IMG/VR virus record: IMGVR_UViG_3300033149_002340
Coordinates: 1-43,562 of that record
Direction: 5' to 3' (one strand)
Source: a virus
DNA: 43,562 nt
Part shown: piece after piece, positions 1-8,391 of the stretch
Layout: the number at the start of each line of letters is the position of its first letter
Numbering within the stretch: position 1 is the first letter of the stretch
Notes under the pieces: model-generated
Databases searched by the model: none
What the model was told of the DNA's origin: nothing
What the model saw: only the letters and a program-made list of their open reading frames with translations
Program-made: the position numbers and the translations under genes

Positions 1-2142
1 TCCAGTACTAGAATTGAATGTAAGGTTACTTCCTGTCTTTGCGGCTAAAGAACCTGAAGCCGCAGTGAAATATCCTACATAACAACTTGTATCTGCACTT
101 TCATCGGCTACTGTTATTGTAGAAGCTAATGTAGCTGTTGCCGCATTGCCTGTACAACTTCCTGATGAACCACTTACATTTCCTGTTACATTACCAGTTA
201 GATTTCCAGCAAATGAAGTTGCCGTGAGTAATCCAGTGCTTGAATTAAACGTAAGATTGGTTCCTGTTTTAGGAGAAACTGTACCAGTTGCAGCTGTGAA
301 AAAACATGGGAAACAAGTAGTATCAGCACTTTCATCAGCAGCAGTAACAGAAGCTACTGCCGTAATATTAGTTCCTGTAAAAGTTGGTGTTGCTCCAGAA
401 ATAACTGACTGGTCTATAAAACTATGGTCAGAACCATCAGAACCTCTATGAGTAGTGTTGGCCGCTACGTCTGTTGCTATGTCAATTCCATCTACTGTGC
501 CCGTAAGACCAATATTGCCATTAATATACACATTATCGCAAAAATCAAACCTTGCATTTGCAATATCCCAACTCAATGATTTAAGAAAATCTAATGTATC
601 TCCTACGAATGTAACGGATGGATCATTGCTACCATCTTCTATAACTGCTAACATACCCAAAACTCCGATACCAGCACTTAAAACGGTTGGTGCTCCGTGT
701 ATATATGGTGCATACCCTTGATTACCTATGTCTGAACCTGTCCAATCTATTTCATCTATTAATACGGTAGATGAGTTAGTGAGAGTTCTTGCTGACTCTA
801 CTGGCATATACTGTGTATGGTCATCATCTGCGAGACCAGCAAGCTCTCCGTGGTCAGGCGCCGTAGCTGTTGCGAATAAAGTATCAAACGCAGTCCCTAT
901 TTCTACTATTTCAGCATTCCCTTCTTGGACTATAACTCTTGCCACTAAAATAGCAAACTGATTCACCAACGGAGGTAAAGAAGCTGGGACAACAGCATTT
1001 TGTGCTTCTATGAGTTTATAATTTCCTTGTCCGTAGACTACATTACAGTGACTATCTACATCCATAAATACCCAATGAACACCGTATCTATTTGTTCCCA
1101 AATTTGCTAATCCAGTAGCGACATCATTATATTGAACAGCATCTAGTTGAGTATTCCCAGTAGTTTCGACCCAATCAGCACCACCTCCCAAGTCCCCGTC
1201 ATAATACCAAGCATCAAAAGTATCAGTCCCAGAAGTATCTATACCAGTAATACTTAGTTGATTTAATCCGGCGTATACTACTCCATTAGTTATTGAAAAA
1301 TGTAATGTTCCCTCATCTCCAGTTACTAGTCCCGAAGCTCTTTCAAATCCCCTTAATTGCCTTGCTCTGTGATGAGTTCGTCTTGCCAGGTTGTATATCC
1401 TTGTTCCTGCTTCATTTAAAACGTGCATGGTAGTTCCGTCATAAAAGACAGAACCAATCGCAAACTTTGTAGTATGGTCTACATCAGCAGTCGGATTATT
1501 AGTAATCAACACCGCAGGCGAAGCATCATAATCTACATAAACCGTATATCTGTTTCCATCATTTGCAATCGCTATTCCATTTCTCGCGGCAAAATCTACA
1601 AACACAGTAGGACTAATTTCAGTATCAGCAGTCTTTGCCATACCACACCCTGCTGTTACATTTATATTTCCACCACCAGCGTCAGATATTACTCCACCAG
1701 AAATAAGTCCAGATGACTGAGTAGTACCGGCCCAATCGTGGAGTGAGGTATAAGTAGGAGTACCATAGGCCATATCCGACAATGCCGAATCAACAAAAGT
1801 TGGACTATCAGTAGTTTTTAAATTTTGGTCAAAAGCATCATCAAATGTTCCGGCCGTAATAAGCATAGCCACAGTATCTCCTGAGCTATGAGCATTATCA
1901 CCAGTACTTTCTTGGTTTTTTGTAACTGTCAAAGTATTCCCAGCAACACCAGTACACCGAACAATTTCCATATTCGGGTCATCTGCAGGATTCGGATAAC
2001 TATTATCATCCCAGCAAGTCAATAGAAAATCACCAGATGCTGGAAAAACTGAAGCATCCGCAACGTCCCATGCTGTTTCGCCAACCGCAATATCTTCAGA
2101 CAAAGTGGTCTTTGCATTGTTTTTCTTTTGCAGAAAAGCCAT
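1..2142 (-). CDS. Tail-fibre-like repeat-rich virion protein (3' end outside window)
   Basis: An open frame of 714 codons runs from ATG at 2142 to the window edge without a stop, so the C-terminus is missing. The start (MAFLQKKN...) lies 6 nt after the stop of the preceding frame. The protein is rich in Gly, Thr, Ser, Asn and Asp with almost no helix-forming stretches, as expected of trimeric beta-structured fibre or baseplate-decorating proteins. Near the C-terminal end seen here are two tandem repeats of about 78 residues, each containing an ADESADT-C segment followed by KTG-NLTFNSSTG, a pattern common in fibre or appendage proteins of environmental phages. The call of a virion appendage protein is by composition and repeat pattern; the exact role (fibre, spike or tail collar) is not resolved. 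Confidence 0.75.
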   Translation of the reverse strand, partial: MAFLQKKNNAKTTLSEDIAVGETAWDVADASVFPASGDFLLTCWDDNSYPNPADDPNMEIVRCTGVAGNTLTVTKNQESTGDNAHSSGDTVAMLITAGTFDDAFDQNLKTTDSPTFVDSALSDMAYGTPTYTSLHDWAGTTQSSGLISGGVISDAGGGNINVTAGCGMAKTADTEISPTVFVDFAARNGIAIANDGNRYTVYVDYDASPAVLITNNPTADVDHTTKFAIGSVFYDGTTMHVLNEAGTRIYNLARRTHHRARQLRGFERASGLVTGDEGTLHFSITNGVVYAGLNQLSITGIDTSGTDTFDAWYYDGDLGGGADWVETTGNTQLDAVQYNDVATGLANLGTNRYGVHWVFMDVDSHCNVVYGQGNYKLIEAQNAVVPASLPPLVNQFAILVARVIVQEGNAEIVEIGTAFDTLFATATAPDHGELAGLADDDHTQYMPVESARTLTNSSTVLIDEIDWTGSDIGNQGYAPYIHGAPTVLSAGIGVLGMLAVIEDGSNDPSVTFVGDTLDFLKSLSWDIANARFDFCDNVYINGNIGLTGTVDGIDIATDVAANTTHRGSDGSDHSFIDQSVISGATPTFTGTNITAVASVTAADESADTTCFPCFFTAATGTVSPKTGTNLTFNSSTGLLTATSFAGNLTGNVTGNVSGSSGSCTGNAATATLASTITVADESADTSCYVGYFTAASGSLAAKTGSNLTFNSSTG

Positions 2143-2148
2143 GTTAAA

Positions 2149-2337
2149 TTATTTTAATTTTTTTAAATCGTCATCTGTCCAACCCTTCACCGGCCAAAAT
2201 TTCTTTAATACATATGAAAAGCCAAGAAGCTCCCTTTTGCTAATTTTAAATATCTGTCCTAGCGTTGAGTTATGTGAATGCGAAACTGATATGTCTGAAA
2301 GATATAAAAAACTTCTGCCCTTTTTATGCTGATTGAG
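2149..2337 (-). pseudogene. Duplicated C-terminal fragment of the upstream glycosyltransferase
   Basis: A 62-codon open frame without a good start ends with FWPVKGWTDDDLKKLK and a stop, 6 nt before the tail-fibre ATG. The same residues occur inside the fused glycosyltransferase upstream (2324-3664). The simplest reading is that this was the original C-terminus of the enzyme, separated from it when the GIY-YIG segment was inserted and the junction duplicated. Confidence 0.55.
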
Positions 2338-2751
2338 CTAAACTAATCTTATCTTTGGTTTCCTTAGAATGTTTGTGACCCAAACTTGAACCCGCTGTTG
2401 GATTTATGTTAAACATATTATCCCACCCAATCTTTTCTTTGTATACATTAATAAATTCTTGTTCTTTTTTTATTAGATTATTCTCTGTACAAAAATATAA
2501 AATTCCAAACTCTAAATTATCTTCACCATGCTTATCCCAAGTATTCTGTAAATAAGCATTATGATGATTACCACATTTTAAAGATTTAACATGCTCTAAA
2601 AATCTACTTGACAAATCCTTTGCTGAACCAATATATATTTTATTATTTATCAAACTCTTTATATAGTATATCCCAGATTTTTTAACTTTCATCTCCTCTT
2701 TTTTTAATTTTTTTAAATCGTCATCTGTCCAACCCTTCACCGGCCAAAATT
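2152..2751. repeat. 50-bp perfect direct repeat flanking the GIY-YIG insertion
   Basis: Positions 2152-2201 and 2702-2751 are identical over 50 bases and encode the same glycosyltransferase C-terminus (FWPVKGWTDDDLKKLK). They bracket the 500 bp that carry the GIY-YIG reading frame. The perfect identity suggests a recent duplication at the insertion point. Confidence 0.9.
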
Positions 2752-3664
2752 GCTCTACAATTTTTGATAAAGGATAGATTTGCTTTCCCCATTTATTCTC
2801 CCAGAATAAATCTCTAATATATTTCTTTGTTTTTTGTACTACTCTGCCTCTTTGTTCATACGGAAAACTAAAGTCACCACCCTGTGTGCGAAACATATGA
2901 GCATACCAAGTGTCGTAATTAACCAACACTCTGCCACCAGCCAGTCTCGCCTTGGCGGCTACCTCAAGTCCTTGATTCCCCCAACTTCCAGCTTTCTCGT
3001 CACAAAGCTCCCACTCCCAATATTTTTCCCGAGTACTCATAAAACAACTTCCCTGTAAACTCATTGTTTCAGTATAACCATTTTCTTCTAAGCTTTTTTT
3101 AAATGCCGGCCGTTTAGTATAATCGTTGAAATACTGAAAATGCGGTTCAGAATCAAAACAATAAGATTTTGATTGTGGTCGTTCTTTGCCCTTCCAAATC
3201 ATCTTACGCTTTATTTTCTTCGTCTCTCCGCAGTCCGGACATTCTGTTGGTGTTGGACCCTGATATTTTTTCCAACCACATTTATAACATTTCCAGTCAA
3301 AAGCCCAAAGATTCCGCATAACCGGAACTGCCACAACGTCCTCACCAACTTTTTTCATAAAGTCAATCATTTTCCTATCAAATCCTTTGTCAAAGGAGCA
3401 ATGCGCGTCAACCTTCATAACATACTTAGCCTTGCTCATTCTAACTGCCATGTTTGCTGTCGCCCGTTGCCCGATTGATTTTGGCACGTAAATTATATTT
3501 ACCCGTTCGTTTATTGGAATAGGCGGATTCGCCCATTCCCCATCTAAAACTGCGATAATTTCTGTATCAGCTTCTATATTTTTTAAAATGTCCCCTATCG
3601 TCTCACGCAAGAAAATTTCACAGCGACTCGGTATTACGATACTAAGTTCCATTGTTAATTCCAT
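2324..3664 (-). CDS. GT2 glycosyltransferase with zinc ribbon, fused to a GIY-YIG homing endonuclease domain
   Basis: Residues 1-325 are a GT-A fold family 2 glycosyltransferase: LSIVIPSR at the start, EIIAVLDG, and a VDAHCSF metal/donor-binding motif like the DxH motif of GalNAc-transferase-type enzymes. A four-Cys zinc ribbon (CYKCG...CPDCG) interrupts it near residues 128-148. From about residue 330 the frame continues into a GIY-YIG nuclease: SGIYYIKS, then KIYIGSAKDLSSRF with the catalytic Arg, then a short NUMOD-like HSKETKDKIS tail. The junction coincides with a 50-bp direct repeat, so the fusion looks like an insertion that kept the frame open. The gene overlaps the upstream gene by 23 nt; an in-frame ATG at 3652 follows a GGAA and may be the real start. 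Confidence 0.8.
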   Translation of the reverse strand: MELTMELSIVIPSRCEIFLRETIGDILKNIEADTEIIAVLDGEWANPPIPINERVNIIYVPKSIGQRATANMAVRMSKAKYVMKVDAHCSFDKGFDRKMIDFMKKVGEDVVAVPVMRNLWAFDWKCYKCGWKKYQGPTPTECPDCGETKKIKRKMIWKGKERPQSKSYCFDSEPHFQYFNDYTKRPAFKKSLEENGYTETMSLQGSCFMSTREKYWEWELCDEKAGSWGNQGLEVAAKARLAGGRVLVNYDTWYAHMFRTQGGDFSFPYEQRGRVVQKTKKYIRDLFWENKWGKQIYPLSKIVEQFWPVKGWTDDDLKKLKKEEMKVKKSGIYYIKSLINNKIYIGSAKDLSSRFLEHVKSLKCGNHHNAYLQNTWDKHGEDNLEFGILYFCTENNLIKKEQEFINVYKEKIGWDNMFNINPTAGSSLGHKHSKETKDKISLAQSA

Positions 3665-4328
3665 ACTTTAATGCTTGGTTATATTTTTTTTCTAATTTAC
3701 TTTTTTTCCAAGTGTGATGACTCCCCCGTCCAACTCTTTTGTCTTCAGAACTCATATAATCACCCATTCGCAATTTCCGTTCAATAAATTCGTCTGTCCA
3801 AGGACTAAAAACGTATTTGTAAATCCACTCGGAAGATTTTATTACTTTATGTTTTGTGCTATGTCTACCAACACCATAATTCCCATTATAATAATTGTGT
3901 AAAAATCTATACCGGTTAGCACTCTTATCAACAAAACCAAAATGTTTTTGCTCTACCAATGGCCGGTCGTATGTCGGCCTATTTTTTGGCTCAACATCGA
4001 CCATTCTTAACATCGGTATAGCAAAAGCTGTCAGCTTCGTTTTCAATTCTGGCACACCCATCAAAAATTCCGTAGTTGTTAAAACCATTTTATATCCCTT
4101 AAACTCCCTCTCCGCTTCCATCCATTCTCTATCGTTATCCGAAAAATCCCAATTTCTATTTTTTGTATCCCTAATCTCCCAAGTCGGACAAATCTTTTTA
4201 ATAATCTCCACCGACTTGTCTGTTGAAAAATAGTTCACAAGCACTCCGTGTTCAAATATTTTTTTGTGATGTTCAAGCCACCAAGGCAATAAATACTCTT
4301 CGTTATAGAAACTACTAAACAAAATCAT
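3642..4328 (-). CDS. GT-A type glycosyltransferase (GT2/GT92-like)
   Basis: 228 residues beginning with FSSFYNEEYLLPWWLEHH, the opening of glycosyltransferases that act on an acceptor through a GT-A fold (family 2/92-like). A later segment resembles the acceptor-side loop of the same families. No signal peptide or membrane segment is seen, so it should act in the cytoplasm. It sits in a run of glycosyltransferases and SAM methyltransferases and overlaps its downstream neighbour, indicating co-translation. The donor and acceptor sugars cannot be told from the sequence. Confidence 0.6.
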   Translation of the reverse strand: MILFSSFYNEEYLLPWWLEHHKKIFEHGVLVNYFSTDKSVEIIKKICPTWEIRDTKNRNWDFSDNDREWMEAEREFKGYKMVLTTTEFLMGVPELKTKLTAFAIPMLRMVDVEPKNRPTYDRPLVEQKHFGFVDKSANRYRFLHNYYNGNYGVGRHSTKHKVIKSSEWIYKYVFSPWTDEFIERKLRMGDYMSSEDKRVGRGSHHTWKKSKLEKKYNQALKYGINNGT

Positions 4329-4334
4329 ATACTC

Positions 4335-4883
4335 TTATGTTTTTACAAACCACCAACTTGATGTACGCTCATCCGTCAAATACAATGTTTTAATATTATG
4401 AGCTTTCACGTAAGTATTAACCGCCAACACAACATCCGGCCATATCTTAGAGTTATAGTCATGTCCCGAAACAATTCCACCTTTCCTAACTCTTTTCGAC
4501 CATTCAATTATATCCTCCATCACATAATCGAAATGATGTGAAGCGTCAATATAAACGAAATCTATTGAATTATATGGTACTTCCTGAACAGCCTCTAAAC
4601 TGGTTTTATTAATAATTTCACAATTATATTTCTTTAACCTGTACTGTGCTATTTCGTAATTAACTTTATGTGTATCTTTCCCTAATCTTGCTGAAGCTTT
4701 GTCTCCGGGCACAACATCGAAAATATCAACTGTTTTTAATTTCAAATTTCTATTATAGGCACAAAGAACTTTAGCATATCTACCCCTAAGCGTCCCTATT
4801 TCGTAACCATTATTAAATTTTTTTCTAGCAAATTTTATAGCTAAACCTTTTTTTGTCAATCCCTTAATTTTTTCTGTAACCAT
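4335..4883 (-). CDS. Class I SAM-dependent methyltransferase (Methyltransf_24 type)
   Basis: 182 residues. The N-terminal half has YEIGTLRGRYA (SAM-binding motif I) followed by the acidic VDIFDV strand. The second half carries IDFVYIDASHHFDYVMEDI and RKGGIVSGHDY, the signature of small sugar or macrolide O-methyltransferases of the Methyltransf_24 group. It is clearly paralogous to the methyltransferase at 7107-7673: the segments around IDFVYID, KGGI-SGHDY and LTDER align. It overlaps the upstream methyltransferase by 20 nt. It probably methylates a sugar made by the adjacent transferases; that is inferred from context. Confidence 0.75.
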   Translation of the reverse strand: MVTEKIKGLTKKGLAIKFARKKFNNGYEIGTLRGRYAKVLCAYNRNLKLKTVDIFDVVPGDKASARLGKDTHKVNYEIAQYRLKKYNCEIINKTSLEAVQEVPYNSIDFVYIDASHHFDYVMEDIIEWSKRVRKGGIVSGHDYNSKIWPDVVLAVNTYVKAHNIKTLYLTDERTSSWWFVKT

Positions 4884-5421
4884 AATTCCGTAATATTATT
4901 AAAAAGTCATCTGGTTGTTTATATAATTCTCGTAAATCAATAAGTTCAATAGAATAATTTGTATTCTTCCGTATCTTTTCAAACCAATGCTCTGGTGCTT
5001 GACAGTCTTCAATAATCATTACTCCTTCCGGCTTCAGCTTAAAATTTTTAACCGTATACACCACGTCACTCAACCTATGACTCCCATCATCAATAACAAT
5101 GTCATATTCCTTTTCCGGTTTAAAATTTTTAACGTCCGAAATAACATATTTAATATTCTCTCGTTTTTTTTCAACTTTATCTTCAATATCAATACCCGTC
5201 ACATTCGCGTTCGGGAAGAATTCCTTCCAAGCAATTAAACTACCACCAAACTCTGTACCAATTTCTATAAGGTCAAGTTCAGCGTTTTTGTCAAAGTGCT
5301 TAAAAATATTATCATAAGCCAAACCGTAACAATGACCATGTTTTTTACATCTATTCTTGTCTGTTCCATGTTCACAGTCAGACTTATAAGCATATTTTGT
5401 TAAAATTTCTGATATTTTCAT
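4864..5421 (-). CDS. Class I SAM-dependent methyltransferase (CmcI/TylF-like)
   Basis: 185 residues. IEIGTEFGGSL is the SAM-binding glycine-rich loop, VTGIDIEDK the acidic loop, and YDIVIDDGSH the metal/SAM-site motif found in CmcI-, TylF- and MycE-like sugar O-methyltransferases. An N-terminal Cys/His cluster (CEHGTDKNRCKKHGHC) could bind a metal, which is less usual for the family. The ATG lies directly after the inner-to-outer end of a 24-bp inverted repeat that encloses the preceding small gene. It is likely to work in sugar modification with its neighbours. Confidence 0.75.
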   Translation of the reverse strand: MKISEILTKYAYKSDCEHGTDKNRCKKHGHCYGLAYDNIFKHFDKNAELDLIEIGTEFGGSLIAWKEFFPNANVTGIDIEDKVEKKRENIKYVISDVKNFKPEKEYDIVIDDGSHRLSDVVYTVKNFKLKPEGVMIIEDCQAPEHWFEKIRKNTNYSIELIDLRELYKQPDDFLIILRNYGYRKN

Positions 5422-5830
5422 AATTTTTTGTAAAGTGGAGTCAAGGAATTAATTAATTAGCGTTCTCCGTCTCCGAAGTTATATTTTTTCAAGCGGTTGC
5501 GCTGATAATGGCGCAACATTCTGAGCATTCCTATCTTCAATCCAACCAGCCATCTCGGCATGGTAACGCATATTCTCAATCGCATTCCTATACTCATCAT
5601 TAGCGAATCCCTTAATAAGACCTTTTAGTGCTTCTACTTGTTGTTTATCTGATATAGAAGCTTCAATCAGATTGTATAGCTTAGCTTTGAATCGGTTAAA
5701 ATTGCCAGAAACAATATTCTCCAATCCCCAGTAGGAAAAGCTAACTCCTACCTCTACCAAGTTTTCGTTGTCGTTTTTTTTACTTGACATAACGTTGACT
5801 CCTTAACTTGACTCCACTTTACAAAAAATT
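5422..5830. repeat. Perfect 24-bp inverted repeat flanking a single gene (cassette A)
   Basis: The arms 5422-5445 and 5807-5830 are exact reverse complements over 24 bases (core GTAAAGTGGAGTCAAG). They enclose one small gene (5479-5790) together with its AAGGAG ribosome binding site and a TTAATTAATT-rich tail. The layout and the arm ends (AGTG-GGTCAA type) match cassette B at 10088-10582. Confidence 0.85.
5479..5790 (-). CDS. Small phage protein carried in inverted-repeat cassette A
   Basis: 103 residues, acidic N-terminus, then a helical body (LYNLIEASISDKQQVEALKG...FANDEYRNAIENM). The segment resembles small helical proteins often seen in phage structural regions, but I recognise no named family. 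The start ATG at 5790 has AAGGAG seven bases upstream. The gene is enclosed by a perfect 24-bp inverted repeat and separates a GT-like gene from the methyltransferase pair, interrupting an otherwise tightly packed operon. This suggests it was acquired as a unit. Confidence 0.6.
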   Translation of the reverse strand: MSSKKNDNENLVEVGVSFSYWGLENIVSGNFNRFKAKLYNLIEASISDKQQVEALKGLIKGFANDEYRNAIENMRYHAEMAGWIEDRNAQNVAPLSAQPLEKI

Positions 5831-5832
5831 AT

Positions 5833-6567
5833 TTATATTTTTCCCCTTTGTGGTGTATCTTTAAAATCATCACATAAGCTTAATAATAAATTTTTATCCC
5901 AATACGGAACATCGTCCAAGGTAGCTTCTCTCCAATTCTGACAATGTTTCTGATTACGAAATTCATCAGGGTTCATTCTGAAAACACCCGTCCAATTATC
6001 TCCATGTCGAACGTCAACATTCGGTAATTCGCTCCACCATCTTTTAAACGGCATTTTATCTATTTTTCTGCTCTGGCCAGTCCCAGGTTCCCAACCGTAA
6101 GCCCTTTTACCTTCAGCTATCATTTTGAGTCTCTTCTCATAATGCTTTATCAAAAGTTTTCTGTTGGCACATAATTGCGAAAGCCAGTTACAGTCATAGC
6201 CAATAATTTTTTTATCTGATAAACGATATTTATAAACATTACTATTGTAATAATAAGTATCATCTCTCGGCGGTCTAAAATCAAAATGGCTAGGATGATA
6301 AATAACATCATGCTCGCAAAAGAATAAATAATCCTCTTTGGCATTTTTCAAACCTACAAGTATCTGGTTGTAAAGAACTGTATGACTTCGACCTTTCCAT
6401 TTGGTATAAATAATATTATTCCCGAAATCAATCGGCTTCTGCGTAACGCTCGTTATCGGCAAACCTGAAGCCAGAATTGTTTTTCGACAAAGGTCATTAA
6501 GCTTCGTTCCATCAAGCTTATTCTCCGAATAATATAAAATTCCGATTGTTTTCTTTAATTCTCCCAT
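5833..6567 (-). CDS. Glycosyltransferase-like protein (GT-A fold)
   Basis: 244 residues. The N-terminal IGILYYSENKLD and a central LFFCEHDVIYHP, which resembles a DxD-type donor-binding motif followed by a receptor loop, suggest a GT-A nucleotide-sugar transferase. Aromatic-rich loops after it (WNWLSQLC, RWWSELP) are typical of acceptor sites. The first 13 nt lie inside the end of the HNH gene at 6555-7103. It is placed among clear glycosyltransferases and methyltransferases, which supports the call; the family is not certain. Confidence 0.5.
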   Translation of the reverse strand: MGELKKTIGILYYSENKLDGTKLNDLCRKTILASGLPITSVTQKPIDFGNNIIYTKWKGRSHTVLYNQILVGLKNAKEDYLFFCEHDVIYHPSHFDFRPPRDDTYYYNSNVYKYRLSDKKIIGYDCNWLSQLCANRKLLIKHYEKRLKMIAEGKRAYGWEPGTGQSRKIDKMPFKRWWSELPNVDVRHGDNWTGVFRMNPDEFRNQKHCQNWREATLDDVPYWDKNLLLSLCDDFKDTPQRGKI

Positions 6568-7103
6568 ACTTTTTCAAAGAACCTAATCCAATATTCTCTA
6601 TCAAAATTTGTTTTCATATGACACTTCCTACACAAAGATATCAAATTATTTGGGTCTAAATTATTCTTATCATAATCTATATGATGAACATCAAGTTTTG
6701 TGTAGGAATCAACCAATTCATCTTGATGTATCCCACATAATTGACAAATATAATTATCTCTTTTTCTAATACTATCCCTTAAATCATCAGTCCATCCAAA
6801 ACTATATTCTTCGAATGATTTACCACCCTGCCAATTAGGATGATTTTCTTTTGATACACTTTTACTTATCTTTATCTTTGTTTTTTTAGATAATCTAACA
6901 CCTTCACGACCATTTGGTTTACCTTTTTTAGCTATACTCATTCTCTTTTTTGTTTCTTCAGATAGTTTTTTCCCTTTATGTGCCTTACTTAATTTTCTTT
7001 TATGTTCATTTGAAAGTTTAACTCCTTTCCGTGATGGTGGTTTCGTTCCTCTTTTCTTATGAGATTCACTCATTTTTTTTCTAATTTCTTTAGAATATTT
7101 CAT
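6555..7103 (-). CDS. Free-standing HNH homing endonuclease with NUMOD3 repeats
   Basis: 182 residues. The first ~90 residues are Lys/Ser-rich NUMOD3-type DNA-binding repeats (LSNEHKRKLSKAHKGK, LSEETKKRMSIAKKGK). They are followed by a WQGGKSFEEY linker and an HNH nuclease: [22 protein letters not shown] with the catalytic His pair, NLISLCRKCHMK, and a REYWIRFF end. The gene sits between a methyltransferase and a glycosyltransferase-like gene and ends 13 nt inside the latter. No intron core is visible around it, so it looks like a free-standing homing gene. The same REYW-ending family occurs in intron 5, at 23505-23759 and as relics at 32.9 and 40.2 kb. Confidence 0.9.
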   Translation of the reverse strand: MKYSKEIRKKMSESHKKRGTKPPSRKGVKLSNEHKRKLSKAHKGKKLSEETKKRMSIAKKGKPNGREGVRLSKKTKIKISKSVSKENHPNWQGGKSFEEYSFGWTDDLRDSIRKRDNYICQLCGIHQDELVDSYTKLDVHHIDYDKNNLDPNNLISLCRKCHMKTNFDREYWIRFFEKVWEN

Positions 7104-7106
7104 AAT

Positions 7107-7673
7107 TTATTCCCAATCTTTAAAAAACCAGAAGGATTTAACTCTCTCATCAGTCATATAAACAGTCTTAACTCCGTGCATACAAGTATAAGCCTCAACT
7201 GCTTCAACAATACCACCATTAACAAAGTGGTAATAATCATGTCCAGAAATTATCCCGCCTTTTTTAACTCGCTTCCCCCATTCAATTAAATCCGCCATCA
7301 CATAATCAAATCCATGTCCGCCGTCAATATAAACAAAATCTATTGAGTTAAGCGGAAATTCTAATGTAGCGGCCATACTGGTTTTTTTAAGAAGTTTGTA
7401 ATTCGGAAAAGGTTTAGTTCTTTTCAGCGCTCCTTTATAAAACTTATGTTGCGCACTGGCCCCTTTTCTTTCAGCCCTTAATTCAATAATGTCATAATCG
7501 TCAACCCCGTAAAGTTCAACTCCGGACATAGTCTTACAAAGCTGTTCTGAAAATTCCCCTTTATAGACTCCAACTTCAACGCCTTTGGTAAAACCTTTTT
7601 CATGAAACATTTTACCAAAATCATCTCGTTTGAAGTTAGCAACTGTTATGTTTTCAATTTTTTTCATATCCAT
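7107..7673 (-). CDS. Class I SAM-dependent methyltransferase (Methyltransf_24 type)
   Basis: 188 residues. KGVEVGVYKGEF is the SAM-binding loop; IDFVYIDGGHGFDYVMADL and KKGGIISGHDYY are the family signature. The protein aligns along its length with the methyltransferase at 4335-4883, so the two are paralogues in the same island. It overlaps the upstream GT2 gene by 20 nt. It is likely to be a sugar O-methyltransferase; the substrate is unknown. Confidence 0.75.
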   Translation of the reverse strand: MDMKKIENITVANFKRDDFGKMFHEKGFTKGVEVGVYKGEFSEQLCKTMSGVELYGVDDYDIIELRAERKGASAQHKFYKGALKRTKPFPNYKLLKKTSMAATLEFPLNSIDFVYIDGGHGFDYVMADLIEWGKRVKKGGIISGHDYYHFVNGGIVEAVEAYTCMHGVKTVYMTDERVKSFWFFKDWE

Positions 7674-8391
7674 ATTGTTTTGCTAATGTCTTAATATATT
7701 CACGACTCTTAGTCCTATCTGTCGTATAAAATCTGCTCATCCTCGCGTGAGCATACCAAGTCTTTTTATTCCTAACAACTCTACCTCCATCATATTTAAC
7801 TTTCATTGTTATTTCCGAAGCTTCATTACCAGAACCCGCAAAATTAACATCGTCAAGCAATCCAAGCTTTTTGAAATAGTCTTTTTCAATAAAATAGCAA
7901 CTTCCCTGAAAAGTCTCAGTATCGTCAATCAATTTTTTCTTCAAGTCCTTATTTCTATTTTTACCTCCACACTTCACACCAATAAAATCTCTATTAAAAT
8001 ACATATAATCAATATCAGGTAAATCACTATCCTCTAACTGCCAAGTTTTATAATACAACCTTTTTCTTCTTGGTATCTGAATCCAGTTTGGTTGGTGTTC
8101 TGTTTTCAAAATTTCGTCAATACCATCATCTAACATACAATGAGCATCAAGCTTCATTAAATATTTACCTTGTGCTATCTCGACTGCCTGATTAATCGCA
8201 GTCCGCATTCCTTTTGATTTTTCATTGTAAATGTACTTCACCCCTTCAACACGTTCTGCGTCCTTTCCGTCTAAGGTAACTATTATCTCGTAGTCACCCT
8301 TTAATTTATTTTTTACTTCTTCAATAGTTTTGTTTAAATACCTCTCTCTGCGGGCGGGTATAATTACACTTACTTTACTCATATTTTCCAC
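7654..8391 (-). CDS. GT2 glycosyltransferase
   Basis: 245 residues with the family 2 opening KVSVIIPARRERYLNKTI, EIIVTLDG and the metal/donor motif MKLDAHCML, as in polypeptide GalNAc-transferase-like GT2 enzymes. A later ETFQGSCYFIEK and W-H motif (TWYAHARM) are shared with the paralogues at 2324-3664 and 8379-9164. No membrane segment. Overlaps the downstream methyltransferase and the upstream GT2. Substrates unknown. Confidence 0.8.
   Translation of the reverse strand: MENMSKVSVIIPARRERYLNKTIEEVKNKLKGDYEIIVTLDGKDAERVEGVKYIYNEKSKGMRTAINQAVEIAQGKYLMKLDAHCMLDDGIDEILKTEHQPNWIQIPRRKRLYYKTWQLEDSDLPDIDYMYFNRDFIGVKCGGKNRNKDLKKKLIDDTETFQGSCYFIEKDYFKKLGLLDDVNFAGSGNEASEITMKVKYDGGRVVRNKKTWYAHARMSRFYTTDRTKSREYIKTLAKQYGYEKN

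Noticed and set aside
146-961. Plus-strand frames over the left edge
   Set aside because: They mirror the long minus-strand tail-fibre frame and have no protein-like composition or ribosome sites.
2202-2701. Group I or II intron around the GIY-YIG domain
   Set aside because: No R/S (GACTA...TAGTC) pair or P9-type 3' end like those in the MCP introns was found, and the frame is continuous with the glycosyltransferase.
6150-6344. Minus-strand frame rich in Ile/Leu resembling a membrane protein
   Set aside because: It is an alternative frame inside the glycosyltransferase-like gene 5833-6567 and has no ribosome binding site.
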